DNA of 37,374 nucleotides, taken from contig NZ_WTSY02000021.1 of assembly GCF_009828775.2 (NCBI RefSeq), forward strand, positions 1 through 37,374. Direction: 5' to 3'. Numbering within the stretch: the stretch's first letter is position 1; each line of letters begins with the position of its first letter. Shown piece by piece: positions 1-7,222 of this stretch. Position numbers and translations under genes: made by a program. This DNA is from Erysipelothrix aquatica (GTDB taxonomy: Bacteria > Bacillota_I > Bacilli_A > Erysipelotrichales > Erysipelotrichaceae). A model generated the notes under the pieces. That model was not told where the DNA came from. It saw only the letters and a list, made by a program, of their open reading frames with translations, and searched no databases.

Positions 1-1
1 A

Positions 2-45
2 TCTTACATAATCCGGTTGTAAGAAACTAAAATACTAGATATAAT
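2..45 (+). promoter_or_regulatory. Promoter of the 5-oxoproline operon, with overlapping inverted repeat
   Basis: The -35 box TTGTAA (17-22) and the -10 box TATAAT (40-45) are separated by exactly 17 bases, and AAGGAG lies ahead of the ATG at 82. A 7-base perfect inverted repeat, TCTTACA (2-8) and TGTAAGA (18-24), overlaps the -35 box and is placed like an operator. The promoter is seen directly. The operator role is inference, and the left part of the repeat lies at the very edge of the window. Confidence 0.7.
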
Positions 46-81
46 TAACCAATGATAAATAGAATATAAAGGAGAAAAAGC

Positions 82-771
82 ATGGCAGATGTTAATTTAT
101 GGCTCCTTGTTGGAATCGGTATTATTATTGTCGGTTTCGCAATGAAGCTTGATTCAATTGCAGTCGTTCTTGTCGCTGCAGTCGTAACTGCATTAATTGG
201 CGGCATGAATTTTATGGAAATTCTCGAGACGCTTGGTTCTCAATTTGTGAGAAACCGGGGTATGAGTATTTTCATTCTCACCTTACCTGTTGTCGGTATG
301 AGTGAGCGTTACGGATTACGTGAGCAAGCAGTTGCTCTAATCCAACGCATGAGCGCACTAACTGCTGGACGCGTTATTTGGTTATACCAAGTGATTCGTC
401 AAACAGCCGCAGCCTTATCGTTACGTTTAGGGGGGCATCCACAGTTCATTCGTCCATTAATTCATCCAATGGCGGAAGGGGCAGCAATCGCCGATCGAGG
501 TGGCGTGCCGCTCAATGATGTGGAAGCAGACACCGTTAAAGGGGCAGCAGCCGCAGCAGAAAACTATGGTAACTTCTTCGGACAAAACTTATTCCCTGCA
601 AGTAGTGGTGTTAACTTAATTGTTTCGACCCTTACAGATGCAGGTATTCATGGCGTATCCAACGCTGGAATTTCAGCATGGTCTATGCCAGTCTTCATAA
701 GCGCAATTTTACTTGGTGGTGTTCAAATGGCGCTCCTTGATCGTAAAATTAAATCAGGAGGTAAGAAATAA
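82..771 (+). CDS. 5-oxoproline transporter, DUF969 family subunit
   Basis: This is a 229-residue integral membrane protein of the DUF969 family. That family is found next to DUF979 and pyroglutamyl peptidase genes and is now treated as one subunit of a 5-oxoproline (pyroglutamate) permease. Hydrophobic helices are visible at about residues 5-40, 60-75 and 195-220. Its middle part is rich in small residues and includes a QTAAALSLRLGGHPQF segment typical of the family. AAGGAG precedes the ATG. Its TAA overlaps the ATG of the next gene by one base, so the two subunits are probably translationally coupled. The substrate is known by family and context, not shown by the sequence. Confidence 0.85.
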   Translation: MADVNLWLLVGIGIIIVGFAMKLDSIAVVLVAAVVTALIGGMNFMEILETLGSQFVRNRGMSIFILTLPVVGMSERYGLREQAVALIQRMSALTAGRVIWLYQVIRQTAAALSLRLGGHPQFIRPLIHPMAEGAAIADRGGVPLNDVEADTVKGAAAAAENYGNFFGQNLFPASSGVNLIVSTLTDAGIHGVSNAGISAWSMPVFISAILLGGVQMALLDRKIKSGGKK

Positions 772-1721
772 TGGATTTTTGGGCACTCTTTTTAGAAATG
801 TGGTATATCCTTATTGGATTTATACTCTTCGCTACAGCAATTAACGTATACCGTTCAACAGAAGATGTTCGTCGTTACGGGGCATTTAGTTTCTGGACCA
901 TCTTAGCTGTTCTCTTTATTTTTGGACCTAAAATTCCAAATGCAATCAATGGAATTCTTGTCTTGTCACTGGGTATCTTCTCAATTACAAAATCTGTAAA
1001 TGTTGGAGATATCGAACAAATTGCTCAATCATTTCGTGATGAACAATCGGGACGTATTGGTACTTTAATTTTCTTACCATCCGTAATGATCGCTGTCGGT
1101 GCCTTTGCACTTTCAACATTATTACCAATGATTGCGCCAAGTACTGTATCCGCTGGAAACCTTGGTTATATCGCGATTGGTCTTTCAGCAGCCATCGGGT
1201 TGGCAACAGTCTTCATTATAACAAAAGCACCAATTAAGACTGCCGCAGCTGATGGAACACGCTTAATGCGTACCATGGGTTCAACAGCAATCCTTCCTCA
1301 GCTTTTAGGTGCTCTTGGTGTTGTCTTTACATCGGCAGGTGTCGGTGACTTGATCGGAACACTTCTTGGAGGCGTAATTCCCCAAGGTAACGCATTCTTA
1401 GGCGTCATTGCATATTGTGTTGGGATGGCCCTCTTCACAATGATTATGGGTAACGCATTCGCAGCATTTACAGTTATTACCGCTGGAATCGGGATACCTT
1501 TCGTCTTTGCAGCTGGTGGTGATCCAATCATCGCAAGTGCGATTGCTATGACTGCTGGGTTCTGTGGAACACTGCTAACACCAATGGCAGCAAACTTTAA
1601 TATTCTTTCAGCAACACTGTTAGAAACAAAAAATGAGTATTCTGTTATCAAGTTCCAAGCGCCATTTGCTATAATACTATTGGTAGTACATATTTTCCTT
1701 ATGTATTTCTTAGCATTCTAG
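771..1721 (+). CDS. 5-oxoproline transporter, DUF979 family subunit
   Basis: This 316-residue protein has about nine hydrophobic segments and belongs to the DUF979 family, the invariable partner of DUF969. The size is normal for the family. The start ATG overlaps the stop of the DUF969 gene (TAATG) and is preceded by AGGAGG at about 757-762. A glycine-rich stretch ([14 protein letters not shown], near residue 240) and [15 protein letters not shown] (near 263) look like conserved transport-core elements. Together with the upstream subunit it should move pyroglutamate across the cytoplasmic membrane. The direction of transport cannot be read from the sequence. Confidence 0.85.
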   Translation: MDFWALFLEMWYILIGFILFATAINVYRSTEDVRRYGAFSFWTILAVLFIFGPKIPNAINGILVLSLGIFSITKSVNVGDIEQIAQSFRDEQSGRIGTLIFLPSVMIAVGAFALSTLLPMIAPSTVSAGNLGYIAIGLSAAIGLATVFIITKAPIKTAAADGTRLMRTMGSTAILPQLLGALGVVFTSAGVGDLIGTLLGGVIPQGNAFLGVIAYCVGMALFTMIMGNAFAAFTVITAGIGIPFVFAAGGDPIIASAIAMTAGFCGTLLTPMAANFNILSATLLETKNEYSVIKFQAPFAIILLVVHIFLMYFLAF

Positions 1722-1734
1722 AGGAGGTAAACCA

Positions 1735-2376
1735 ATGAAAGTACTTATTACTGGATTTGATCCATTTGGCGGAGAAGCCATGAACCCTGCATATGAAGCA
1801 GTTAAACTATTACCCGATACAATTGAAGGTGCCGAAGTTATTAAACTGGAAGTACCTACAGTTTTTGGAAAATCAATTGATGTTTTAGAAGCAGCAATTA
1901 CAGAACACCAACCTGATTATGTCATTACGGTTGGACAAGCTGGTGGTCGCTTCGGCATTACACCAGAACGCGTTGCAATTAACGAAGACGACGCTCGTAT
2001 TAAAGATAATGAAGGAAACCAACCTATTGACGAAGCAATTCGTGAAGATGGTGCTCCTGCATACTTTGCATCGTTACCAATTAAAGCAATCGTTGACAAC
2101 ATTAAAAAAGCAGGATTACCTGCAAGTGTCTCAAATACAGCGGGAACATTTGTATGTAACCACTTAATGTATGGACTTCTATATTTAATTCAAACAAAAT
2201 TCCCAAATGTGCGTGGTGGATTCATTCATGTTCCATTCGCAACACAACAAGTTGTTGATAAACCAACAGCACCAGCTCTTTCAATCGAACAAATCTCAAA
2301 AGGATTGGAGATTGCAATTGCAACAACCGTTACAACTGCAGAAGACATTAAAGTCCAAGGTGGCGCAATTTCATAA
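1735..2376 (+). CDS. pcp: Pyroglutamyl-peptidase I
   Basis: This is a cysteine peptidase (family C15) that removes N-terminal pyroglutamate from peptides in the cytosol. It is 213 residues long, the usual length. The catalytic triad of the family is intact: Glu78 in TPERVAIN, Cys141 in [11 protein letters not shown] and His165 in GGFIHVPF. The spacing matches the well-studied bacillar enzymes with a constant offset of three. GAGGAGG lies just ahead of the ATG. Placing it after the DUF969/DUF979 permease makes sense, since its product 5-oxoproline is the proposed transporter substrate. Confidence 0.95.
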   Translation: MKVLITGFDPFGGEAMNPAYEAVKLLPDTIEGAEVIKLEVPTVFGKSIDVLEAAITEHQPDYVITVGQAGGRFGITPERVAINEDDARIKDNEGNQPIDEAIREDGAPAYFASLPIKAIVDNIKKAGLPASVSNTAGTFVCNHLMYGLLYLIQTKFPNVRGGFIHVPFATQQVVDKPTAPALSIEQISKGLEIAIATTVTTAEDIKVQGGAIS

Positions 2377-2789
2377 TGTCTGATGTTATGTTTGTTTATG
2401 GATCACTCATGAAGAACTTCCATAACTACGAAAAATATCTACGTGGTCATGTGTTGGACATTCAACCTGCTACAGTTCAAGGAAAACTTTACGATATGCC
2501 TTATAAAGGCTATCCAGCAATCTTAGATGGTGATGATACCGTTCATGGTGAAGTTATTCACATCAAAGACTTAGCTGCAATTCTTCCAGCCATTGATAAG
2601 ATGGAGGGCTATAACCATCAAGCAGATGATGAGTATTCACGGATTCCTAAAACCATTACATTGGCAGATGGATCCACAACGGTCCTAGATGTTTACGTCT
2701 ATACAAGTAAGCATTTGGACACACAGTTTGAAAAAGAGGCAATCTACCTTCCAGAAGGAAGTTGGCGTGCATTTAAGGAATCATTATAA
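2376..2789 (+). CDS. Gamma-glutamylcyclotransferase family protein
   Basis: This 137-residue protein has the GGCT/AIG2 fold signature. The substrate loop VYGSLMKN is at residues 6-13, and a likely catalytic glutamate lies in IDKMEGYN near residue 76. Family members cyclise a gamma-glutamyl group and release 5-oxoproline, acting on gamma-glutamyl amino acids or gamma-glutamylamines. The exact substrate cannot be told here. Its ATG overlaps the pcp stop by one base, so it belongs to the same operon. All four genes are thus tied to 5-oxoproline: two produce it and two transport it. A strong terminator follows directly. Confidence 0.85.
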   Translation: MSDVMFVYGSLMKNFHNYEKYLRGHVLDIQPATVQGKLYDMPYKGYPAILDGDDTVHGEVIHIKDLAAILPAIDKMEGYNHQADDEYSRIPKTITLADGSTTVLDVYVYTSKHLDTQFEKEAIYLPEGSWRAFKESL

Positions 2790-2809
2790 AGAGCTTCGGC
2801 TCTTTTTTT
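2790..2809 (+). terminator. Rho-independent terminator of the 5-oxoproline operon
   Basis: A perfect 5-bp stem AGAGC/GCTCT closes a TTCG tetraloop and is followed by six T. It starts at the base after the stop codon of the cyclotransferase gene. Confidence 0.93.
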
Positions 2810-2820
2810 ATGGTTCTCTG

Positions 2821-2829
2821 TGTTATAAT
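2821..2829 (+). promoter_or_regulatory. Extended -10 promoter
   Basis: TGTTATAAT is a TG-N-TATAAT extended -10 element placed 23 bases ahead of the start at 2852. The region where a -35 box would lie is the T-run of the preceding terminator and is poor, which fits an extended -10 promoter. Confidence 0.65.
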
Positions 2830-2851
2830 TAGATTAATATTGGAGGTCATT

Positions 2852-3526
2852 ATGGATACTACACCTGAACACATCGCTCAAAACTTTATCAAAACAATTA
2901 AGAAACGCTTACTTATATCACTTGTTGTGATTATTCTTGGGTTTTTATATTTAATCTATAATGTCGGACAACCTGGTTCTGTCTCAATTATTACCGTTAT
3001 CTTTGCTTTTTTCTTAGCTGCCGCCACAATCGTTTTTAACTTACTCGCAGCCGAAATGGATCGGGAAAAACTATACCATGTCCTGTTTGAAGAAAAGGAT
3101 GCTGACAAGGCGTGCGAAGTCTTTCAGTATGTTATTGCTAATTTTCCAAGTGCTTTAAGACCATCATTTGTTTCTACAGATTTCTATTATGCAACAGCTC
3201 TATCAATGTTGCTAACTGGCTCAAACAATCATGATATTCAAAATTATCTTGAAGGCGTCATGGGAGGAAGACTGCACGATAATGGACGTTTTAAGTTATT
3301 GTATCTCGCACACTTGAGTGCGTTAACACATGACAAACAGTTTGCCGATGCTATTACGCCGCTTGGTAAGGTCAATGGCCTCAACAAGCAAATCATTGAT
3401 TATGTCGATGCAGTGAATGCTTCTCTAAACCATGACGATAAAGCACTGCAAGATGCCGTATCTCTCATTGAAGAAATAAACGTTTACCCGCTCATTACTG
3501 AATTTGCTCAAACACTCAAAGCATAA
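2852..3526 (+). CDS. Conserved hypothetical membrane protein
   Basis: I do not recognise the family. The start at 2852 is chosen because GGAGG at 2842-2846 precedes it. The longer frame from 2810 has no ribosome binding site and begins in a terminator. The protein has 224 residues: a short cytosolic N-terminus, two adjacent membrane helices at about residues 20-40 and 47-67, and a soluble, helix-rich C-terminal part of about 150 residues. That part (for example REKLYHVLFEEKDADKACEV) resembles tetratricopeptide-like or alpha-solenoid packing without clear repeats. It has its own promoter and terminator, so it is a single-gene unit. Confidence 0.75.
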   Translation: MDTTPEHIAQNFIKTIKKRLLISLVVIILGFLYLIYNVGQPGSVSIITVIFAFFLAAATIVFNLLAAEMDREKLYHVLFEEKDADKACEVFQYVIANFPSALRPSFVSTDFYYATALSMLLTGSNNHDIQNYLEGVMGGRLHDNGRFKLLYLAHLSALTHDKQFADAITPLGKVNGLNKQIIDYVDAVNASLNHDDKALQDAVSLIEEINVYPLITEFAQTLKA

Positions 3527-3530
3527 ACAA

Positions 3531-3556
3531 AAGACATCCACTTGGATGTCTTTTTT
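3531..3556. terminator. Terminator between convergent genes
   Basis: A 9-bp perfect stem AAGACATCC/GGATGTCTT with a four-base loop is followed by TTTT on the + strand. The opposite strand also ends in an interrupted T-run (TTTTGTTT). It can therefore serve both the + gene ending at 3526 and the - operon ending at 3562. Confidence 0.88.
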
Positions 3557-3561
3557 ACGTC

Positions 3562-3801
3562 TTAAACTTTAGTAAGAAGATTGACTGCAGATTCAACTTT
3601 TGTCTGATCCGTAACATCAACATGTTCCATGAGATTTTGAATTGCGACTAAGCGCATCAAACGGTCAATACTGGAACGAACAGCTGTAAGCTGTGTTAAG
3701 ACATCTTCACAAGGACGTCCTTCTTCCATCATCTTCGTAATACCCCTTAGTTGCCCTTCTGCGCGACTTAGGCGATTTAATAGGTTCTTATCACATTTCA
3801 T
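3562..3801 (-). CDS. CsoR/CstR-family transcriptional repressor
   Basis: This 79-residue all-helical protein belongs to the DUF156 (CsoR/RcnR/FrmR/CstR) family of homotetrameric repressors. The ATG at 3801 is preferred because AAGGAG lies 8 bases ahead. A GTG at 3810 would sit inside that site. With this start the conserved cysteine is Cys31 (RPCEDV). The residue at the second conserved position, Cys60 in persulfide-sensing CstR, is His60 (NLMEHV). The region RLMRLVAIQNLMEH resembles CstR more than copper-type CsoR. The neighbours, a CoA-disulfide reductase-rhodanese fusion and thioredoxin, fit reactive sulfur sensing. The His60 change leaves the inducer uncertain. An extra Cys lies at residue 3. 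Confidence 0.85.
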   Translation of the reverse strand: MKCDKNLLNRLSRAEGQLRGITKMMEEGRPCEDVLTQLTAVRSSIDRLMRLVAIQNLMEHVDVTDQTKVESAVNLLTKV

Positions 3802-3806
3802 CGTTA

Positions 3807-5462
3807 TCACTCCTTAGAAACGGATTGTGGGTGCATCAGCGCTTGATACTTAAACGCTCCATCAAGATTCTTCGCTTTATACCCCGCTTGTTTTAAAACA
3901 CGCATTGCTGAATAACTACGTTGACCACTATGGCATGCAACGATAACCTCAACATCTTCAGGAATTTCATGCAAGCGGCAGCGAAGATAGTTTAACGGAA
4001 TATTATGAAATCCGTCAAGTGCCCCATCTTCTTTCACTTCCATAGCATCTCGAACATCTAGAAGGTATGCTCCTTGATTACGATATTGTTCAATTTCATC
4101 CCATTGAATGGCTTCCGAATAACCTTCCACAATGTTTAGGGCTGCATAACCAGCAATGTTTACAACATCTTTTGCAGTACCAAATGGTGGTGCATAGGTT
4201 AATTCTAATTCCGGAAGATCTTCAACAGTCATACCACCTTTAATCGCAGTAGCAACAACATCAATGCGTTTATCAACCCCATCTTCACCCACAGCCTGTG
4301 CACCATAAATTGCACCAGATTGTGGATCAAAGATTAATTTAAAGTTAATCGCAGTTGCGTTGGGGAAGTATCCTGCATGATTTTTTCCTGTAATATGAAC
4401 CGATTCATATGGATACCCTAAAGCTTGAAGTTGGCGTTCATTGAGACCCGTACTTCCAGCTCCAATCGAGAAAGCACGAAGAATCGAAGTACCTAACGAA
4501 CCGCGATGTTTACGCGGGAGCCCCGACATTGCATCCGCAGCTTGTCGCCCTTGACGATTTGCCGGTGACGCAAGTGAAATAAGCGTCTCTTCTTGAGTAA
4601 TCATATGTTTAACTAATACTGCATCACCTACAGCATAAATATCCTGCACATTCGTTCGGAAGAACTCATCAATCCGAATTCCTCCTTTAAAACCAGTTTC
4701 AATACCAGCCTTTTGAGCAATCTCTGTATCTGGCATAACACCAATTGACAAAATCGTTAAATCGGATTCAATTTCGGCACCATCAGATAAGATAATTGTT
4801 TTGCCATTATTCTTGAATTCCTGGGCACCCTTACCGACAAGTACTTGAATCCCATTGGCTTCGAGTTCAGCACGCACAAATTGAGCCATCTCAGTATCTA
4901 AGGGCGCAAGTATTTGCGGAGCCATTTCAACAATTGTGACATCCAATCCACGATGTTTCAATACTTCAGCCATCTCAAGACCAATAAATCCGGCACCAAT
5001 TACGACTGCTTTTTGAGGCGAATTGTGGTCAATGTGACGTACAATTTTATCCATGTCTGGTAGATTGCGAAGAGAAAAAATATTGTGAGACTCGGCCAAG
5101 CCTGGAATTGGCGGAACAATCGGTTTCGCTCCTGGTGATAAAAGTAATTTATCATAACTTAGGTTAAATGTTTCTTCATCATTTACAACCGTTACTGTTT
5201 TAGTTTCTGGGTGGATTGCGACAACTTCATGATTGGGACGAATATCTAGCTGAAATCGTGCCTTCAGTGTTTCCGGTGACACGACGATGAGATCATCACG
5301 ATCCTCAATTTCACCACCAATATGATAAGGCAGTCCGCAGTTTGCAAATGAAACATAGGGCCCTTTATCTAAAACAATAATTTCTGCATTTTCATTTAGT
5401 CTTCGAAAACGGGTTGCGAAGGACATTCCTCCAGCAACACCTCCAACTACAACAACTCTCAT
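3807..5462 (-). CDS. CoA-disulfide reductase with C-terminal rhodanese domain (CoADR-Rhd)
   Basis: This 551-residue flavoprotein is a fusion. Residues 1 to about 445 form a pyridine nucleotide-disulfide oxidoreductase with an N-terminal FAD-binding GGVAGG motif, the CoADR active-site cysteine Cys42 in SFANCGLPY, an NAD(P)H site near GAGFIGLEMAEVL and a dimerisation domain. Residues about 460-545 are a rhodanese domain with the active-site loop CHSGQR (Cys510). Characterised fusions reduce CoA disulfide, CoA persulfide or polysulfides. The gene lies between thioredoxin and a CstR-like repressor, as in sulfide/persulfide operons. Spacing is tight: 2 bases after trx, 5 bases before the repressor. 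Confidence 0.93.
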   Translation of the reverse strand: MRVVVVGGVAGGMSFATRFRRLNENAEIIVLDKGPYVSFANCGLPYHIGGEIEDRDDLIVVSPETLKARFQLDIRPNHEVVAIHPETKTVTVVNDEETFNLSYDKLLLSPGAKPIVPPIPGLAESHNIFSLRNLPDMDKIVRHIDHNSPQKAVVIGAGFIGLEMAEVLKHRGLDVTIVEMAPQILAPLDTEMAQFVRAELEANGIQVLVGKGAQEFKNNGKTIILSDGAEIESDLTILSIGVMPDTEIAQKAGIETGFKGGIRIDEFFRTNVQDIYAVGDAVLVKHMITQEETLISLASPANRQGRQAADAMSGLPRKHRGSLGTSILRAFSIGAGSTGLNERQLQALGYPYESVHITGKNHAGYFPNATAINFKLIFDPQSGAIYGAQAVGEDGVDKRIDVVATAIKGGMTVEDLPELELTYAPPFGTAKDVVNIAGYAALNIVEGYSEAIQWDEIEQYRNQGAYLLDVRDAMEVKEDGALDGFHNIPLNYLRCRLHEIPEDVEVIVACHSGQRSYSAMRVLKQAGYKAKNLDGAFKYQALMHPQSVSKE

Positions 5463-5464
5463 TG

Positions 5465-5776
5465 CTAGATCTTACTTTCCAGGTACTCTTGCAATGCTTT
5501 TTTTGGTTGGAATCCTTGAATTTGTTCGACAGGTTTTCCATTTTCAAAAAGAATCATTGTTGGAATCGACATGATACCAAACTCTTGTGCTATTTCCGGA
5601 TTTTCATCAATATTAACTTTTGCGACTTTGATTTTACCTTCGAATTCTGTTGAAAGTTCATCAATTACAGGACCTAACATACGGCATGGACCGCACCATT
5701 CTGCCCAAAAATCAATAAAAGTCAGTCCTTCTGCAATTTGTGTTTCAAAATCTTTGTTTGTAATGTGTATTGTCAT
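5465..5776 (-). CDS. trxA: Thioredoxin
   Basis: This is a 103-residue thioredoxin with the active site WCGPC (Cys28, Cys31) and the conserved cis-proline in MSIPTMILF. The start at 5776 is set by AGGAGG seven bases upstream and gives the normal thioredoxin length. The open frame continues upstream to 5974, but that part runs through the promoter and carries no thioredoxin sequence. It is the first gene of the trx-CoADR-repressor operon, so it likely supplies electrons for persulfide reduction. It could equally be a general housekeeping thioredoxin. Confidence 0.95.
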   Translation of the reverse strand: MTIHITNKDFETQIAEGLTFIDFWAEWCGPCRMLGPVIDELSTEFEGKIKVAKVNIDENPEIAQEFGIMSIPTMILFENGKPVEQIQGFQPKKALQEYLESKI

Positions 5777-5801
5777 ACCATGACCTCCTGTATCTATTTT
5801 C

Positions 5802-5829
5802 ATTATACCCCTATAGGTATATGTTGCAA
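5802..5829 (-). promoter_or_regulatory. Promoter with CsoR/CstR-type operator in the spacer
   Basis: On the minus strand the -35 TTGCAA (5824-5829) and the -10 TATAAT (5802-5807) are 16 bases apart. The spacer region holds the palindrome-like TATACCCCTATAGGTATA (5804-5821): TATACC and GGTATA arms around a C-rich centre, the style of operator bound by this repressor family. Repression by the operon's own last gene is a natural inference. Confidence 0.8.
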
Positions 5830-5842
5830 GGTATTTGCTTAT

Positions 5843-5870
5843 AAAAAGAACCTGATAGCTACCAGGTTTT
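5843..5870 (-). terminator. Terminator of the small membrane protein gene
   Basis: Read on the minus strand, AACCTG/CAGGTT forms a stem around an eight-base loop, followed by CTTTTT. It separates the gene at 5919-6410 from the thioredoxin promoter. Confidence 0.8.
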
Positions 5871-5918
5871 ACATTGTCTTTATGCATCGTCACGTGCTTG
5901 TGAGGGTTTATTTTAGCT

Positions 5919-6410
5919 TCACAATTTTTTGATTTGAACACTTTCAAGTTTCGCGCGAAGTGTTTGCACATCATAGGTCGTATACAGACGTAACCGAATC
6001 ACTGTTGATAGTTTCTTATCATTTGTTTTAACGTATAATCGTGTACCAAGGTCTGCGGCGCTCACAGTCAACCAAACATGGTCAATCGATGCATACACAA
6101 TATCATAGTGTCTGTAAATCGTGTTTATACGTATCTGATCGTGATTGCATTGGATGGATGCTTTTCGAGCATATACGATCCCATATCCCCACTGTGCAAG
6201 ATACACAATCGTAATGGGAACAATAATCCATTGGAATATCTTCTCACTTACTAAAAAATCTAAGACATCTGACCAGCCAATTTTTGTTCCGCCCATTATT
6301 AAAAAACTGAATCCGAGAATCACCAGTCCATAAAATGCGATACTAAGAATTCCGAATGGTATCAGCCAACTTTTGGCAACGCTTGGTCGAAATGTTTTTT
6401 GTTCCATCAT
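5919..6410 (-). CDS. Hypothetical membrane protein with PH-like C-terminal half
   Basis: This is a protein of about 163 residues that I cannot assign firmly. Two membrane helices are visible at about residues 14-38 and 55-75. They are followed by a soluble, strand-rich part (residues about 85-160) that resembles bacterial PH-like (bPH2/YdbS type) domains behind two helices. GGGAG lies five bases ahead of the ATG at 6410, and an in-frame ATG at 6407 is also possible. It is flanked by terminators on both sides, so it is probably transcribed alone. Confidence 0.7.
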   Translation of the reverse strand: MMEQKTFRPSVAKSWLIPFGILSIAFYGLVILGFSFLIMGGTKIGWSDVLDFLVSEKIFQWIIVPITIVYLAQWGYGIVYARKASIQCNHDQIRINTIYRHYDIVYASIDHVWLTVSAADLGTRLYVKTNDKKLSTVIRLRLYTTYDVQTLRAKLESVQIKKL

Positions 6411-6495
6411 CACCACTCCCTTACTTTGAACTTACGTGTTTTTATTTTACGAAATCTTGTAACTTTCGTCCAGTTTAGAAACCTTTACAGATATT

Positions 6496-6528
6496 AAAAA
6501 AGTAATGATAGTTATCCTATCATTACTT
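6496..6528 (-). terminator. Terminator of the atp-ktr operon
   Basis: Read on the minus strand, a perfect 12-bp stem (AAGTAATGATAG with its complement) closes a five-base loop and is followed by TTTT and further T-rich sequence. It lies 14 bases after the ktrA stop. Confidence 0.93.
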
Positions 6529-6541
6529 GAATGATTACTTT

Positions 6542-7213
6542 TTAGTTATTATCTTCCATGTCATTGAAGCGATCTAAGTCTTTTTCTTCAACAAGTACGA
6601 AAAGAAGGTCACCATCTCGAATAATATAGTCTGGTGAAACATTAATAATAAACTCGTTGTTCACACAGCATTTGAGAGCAACGATGTTAAAACCATACTC
6701 TTGACGTAAATTTAGTGCTTGAATTGATTTGTTCTCCCATTCTTTAAGTGGGTGAACTTCGACCAAGTTATATCGATCATCAATTCGCAAGGCATCAATT
6801 ACAGAGTGACGGGCAAGTTCATTCCCAAGCCGTTTACCCATTTCAACTTCAGGTAATAAGACACGGTCTGCACCAACTTTTTTGAGAACATCGTGATAAT
6901 CTCTATTTTTGGTTTTACAAATAACTTGAGCTACACCAATTTTTTTAAGATTTAAAACACATAGAATAGCTTCTTCCAATCGTTCACCAGAGGCAACGAC
7001 TGCAATATCAGCTTGACCAATATCTGCTGCTTCCAGATGTTCAAGTTTTGTAAAATCACCTTGAATCGTATGTTCAACATGCATCGCGACTTCATCGACA
7101 CGTTCCATTTTTTTATCCATTGCAATAACTTCCACATCATGCCGTGCAAGTGTTTTTGCAACTGAGGCTCCAAACAATCCTAGTCCAAGGACTGCTACTG
7201 TTTTATTTGTCAT
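6542..7213 (-). CDS. ktrA: Potassium uptake regulatory subunit KtrA/TrkA family (RCK)
   Basis: This is a 223-residue cytosolic ring subunit. An RCK_N Rossmann domain covers about residues 1-125, with the nucleotide-binding motif GLGLFG (residues 10-15) and an acidic residue after strand 2 (AMDKK). An RCK_C domain covers about 135-220. Such subunits form an octameric ring that gates a KtrB channel in response to ATP/ADP or cyclic di-AMP. TAGGAG lies ahead of the ATG, and the gene starts 9 bases after ktrB stops. It closes the ATP synthase operon. Whether it is the KtrA or KtrC type cannot be decided here. Confidence 0.92.
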   Translation of the reverse strand: MTNKTVAVLGLGLFGASVAKTLARHDVEVIAMDKKMERVDEVAMHVEHTIQGDFTKLEHLEAADIGQADIAVVASGERLEEAILCVLNLKKIGVAQVICKTKNRDYHDVLKKVGADRVLLPEVEMGKRLGNELARHSVIDALRIDDRYNLVEVHPLKEWENKSIQALNLRQEYGFNIVALKCCVNNEFIINVSPDYIIRDGDLLFVLVEEKDLDRFNDMEDNN

Positions 7214-7222
7214 AGTTTTCTC

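Noticed and set aside
1298-1651. 117-residue minus-strand open frame
   Set aside because: It lies antisense inside the intact DUF979 gene, has no ribosome binding site, and its composition is a mirror of the coding strand.
5777-5974. N-terminal extension of thioredoxin from the long open frame
   Set aside because: It runs through the promoter and operator. A strong AGGAGG lies directly ahead of ATG 5776, which gives a normal 103-residue thioredoxin.
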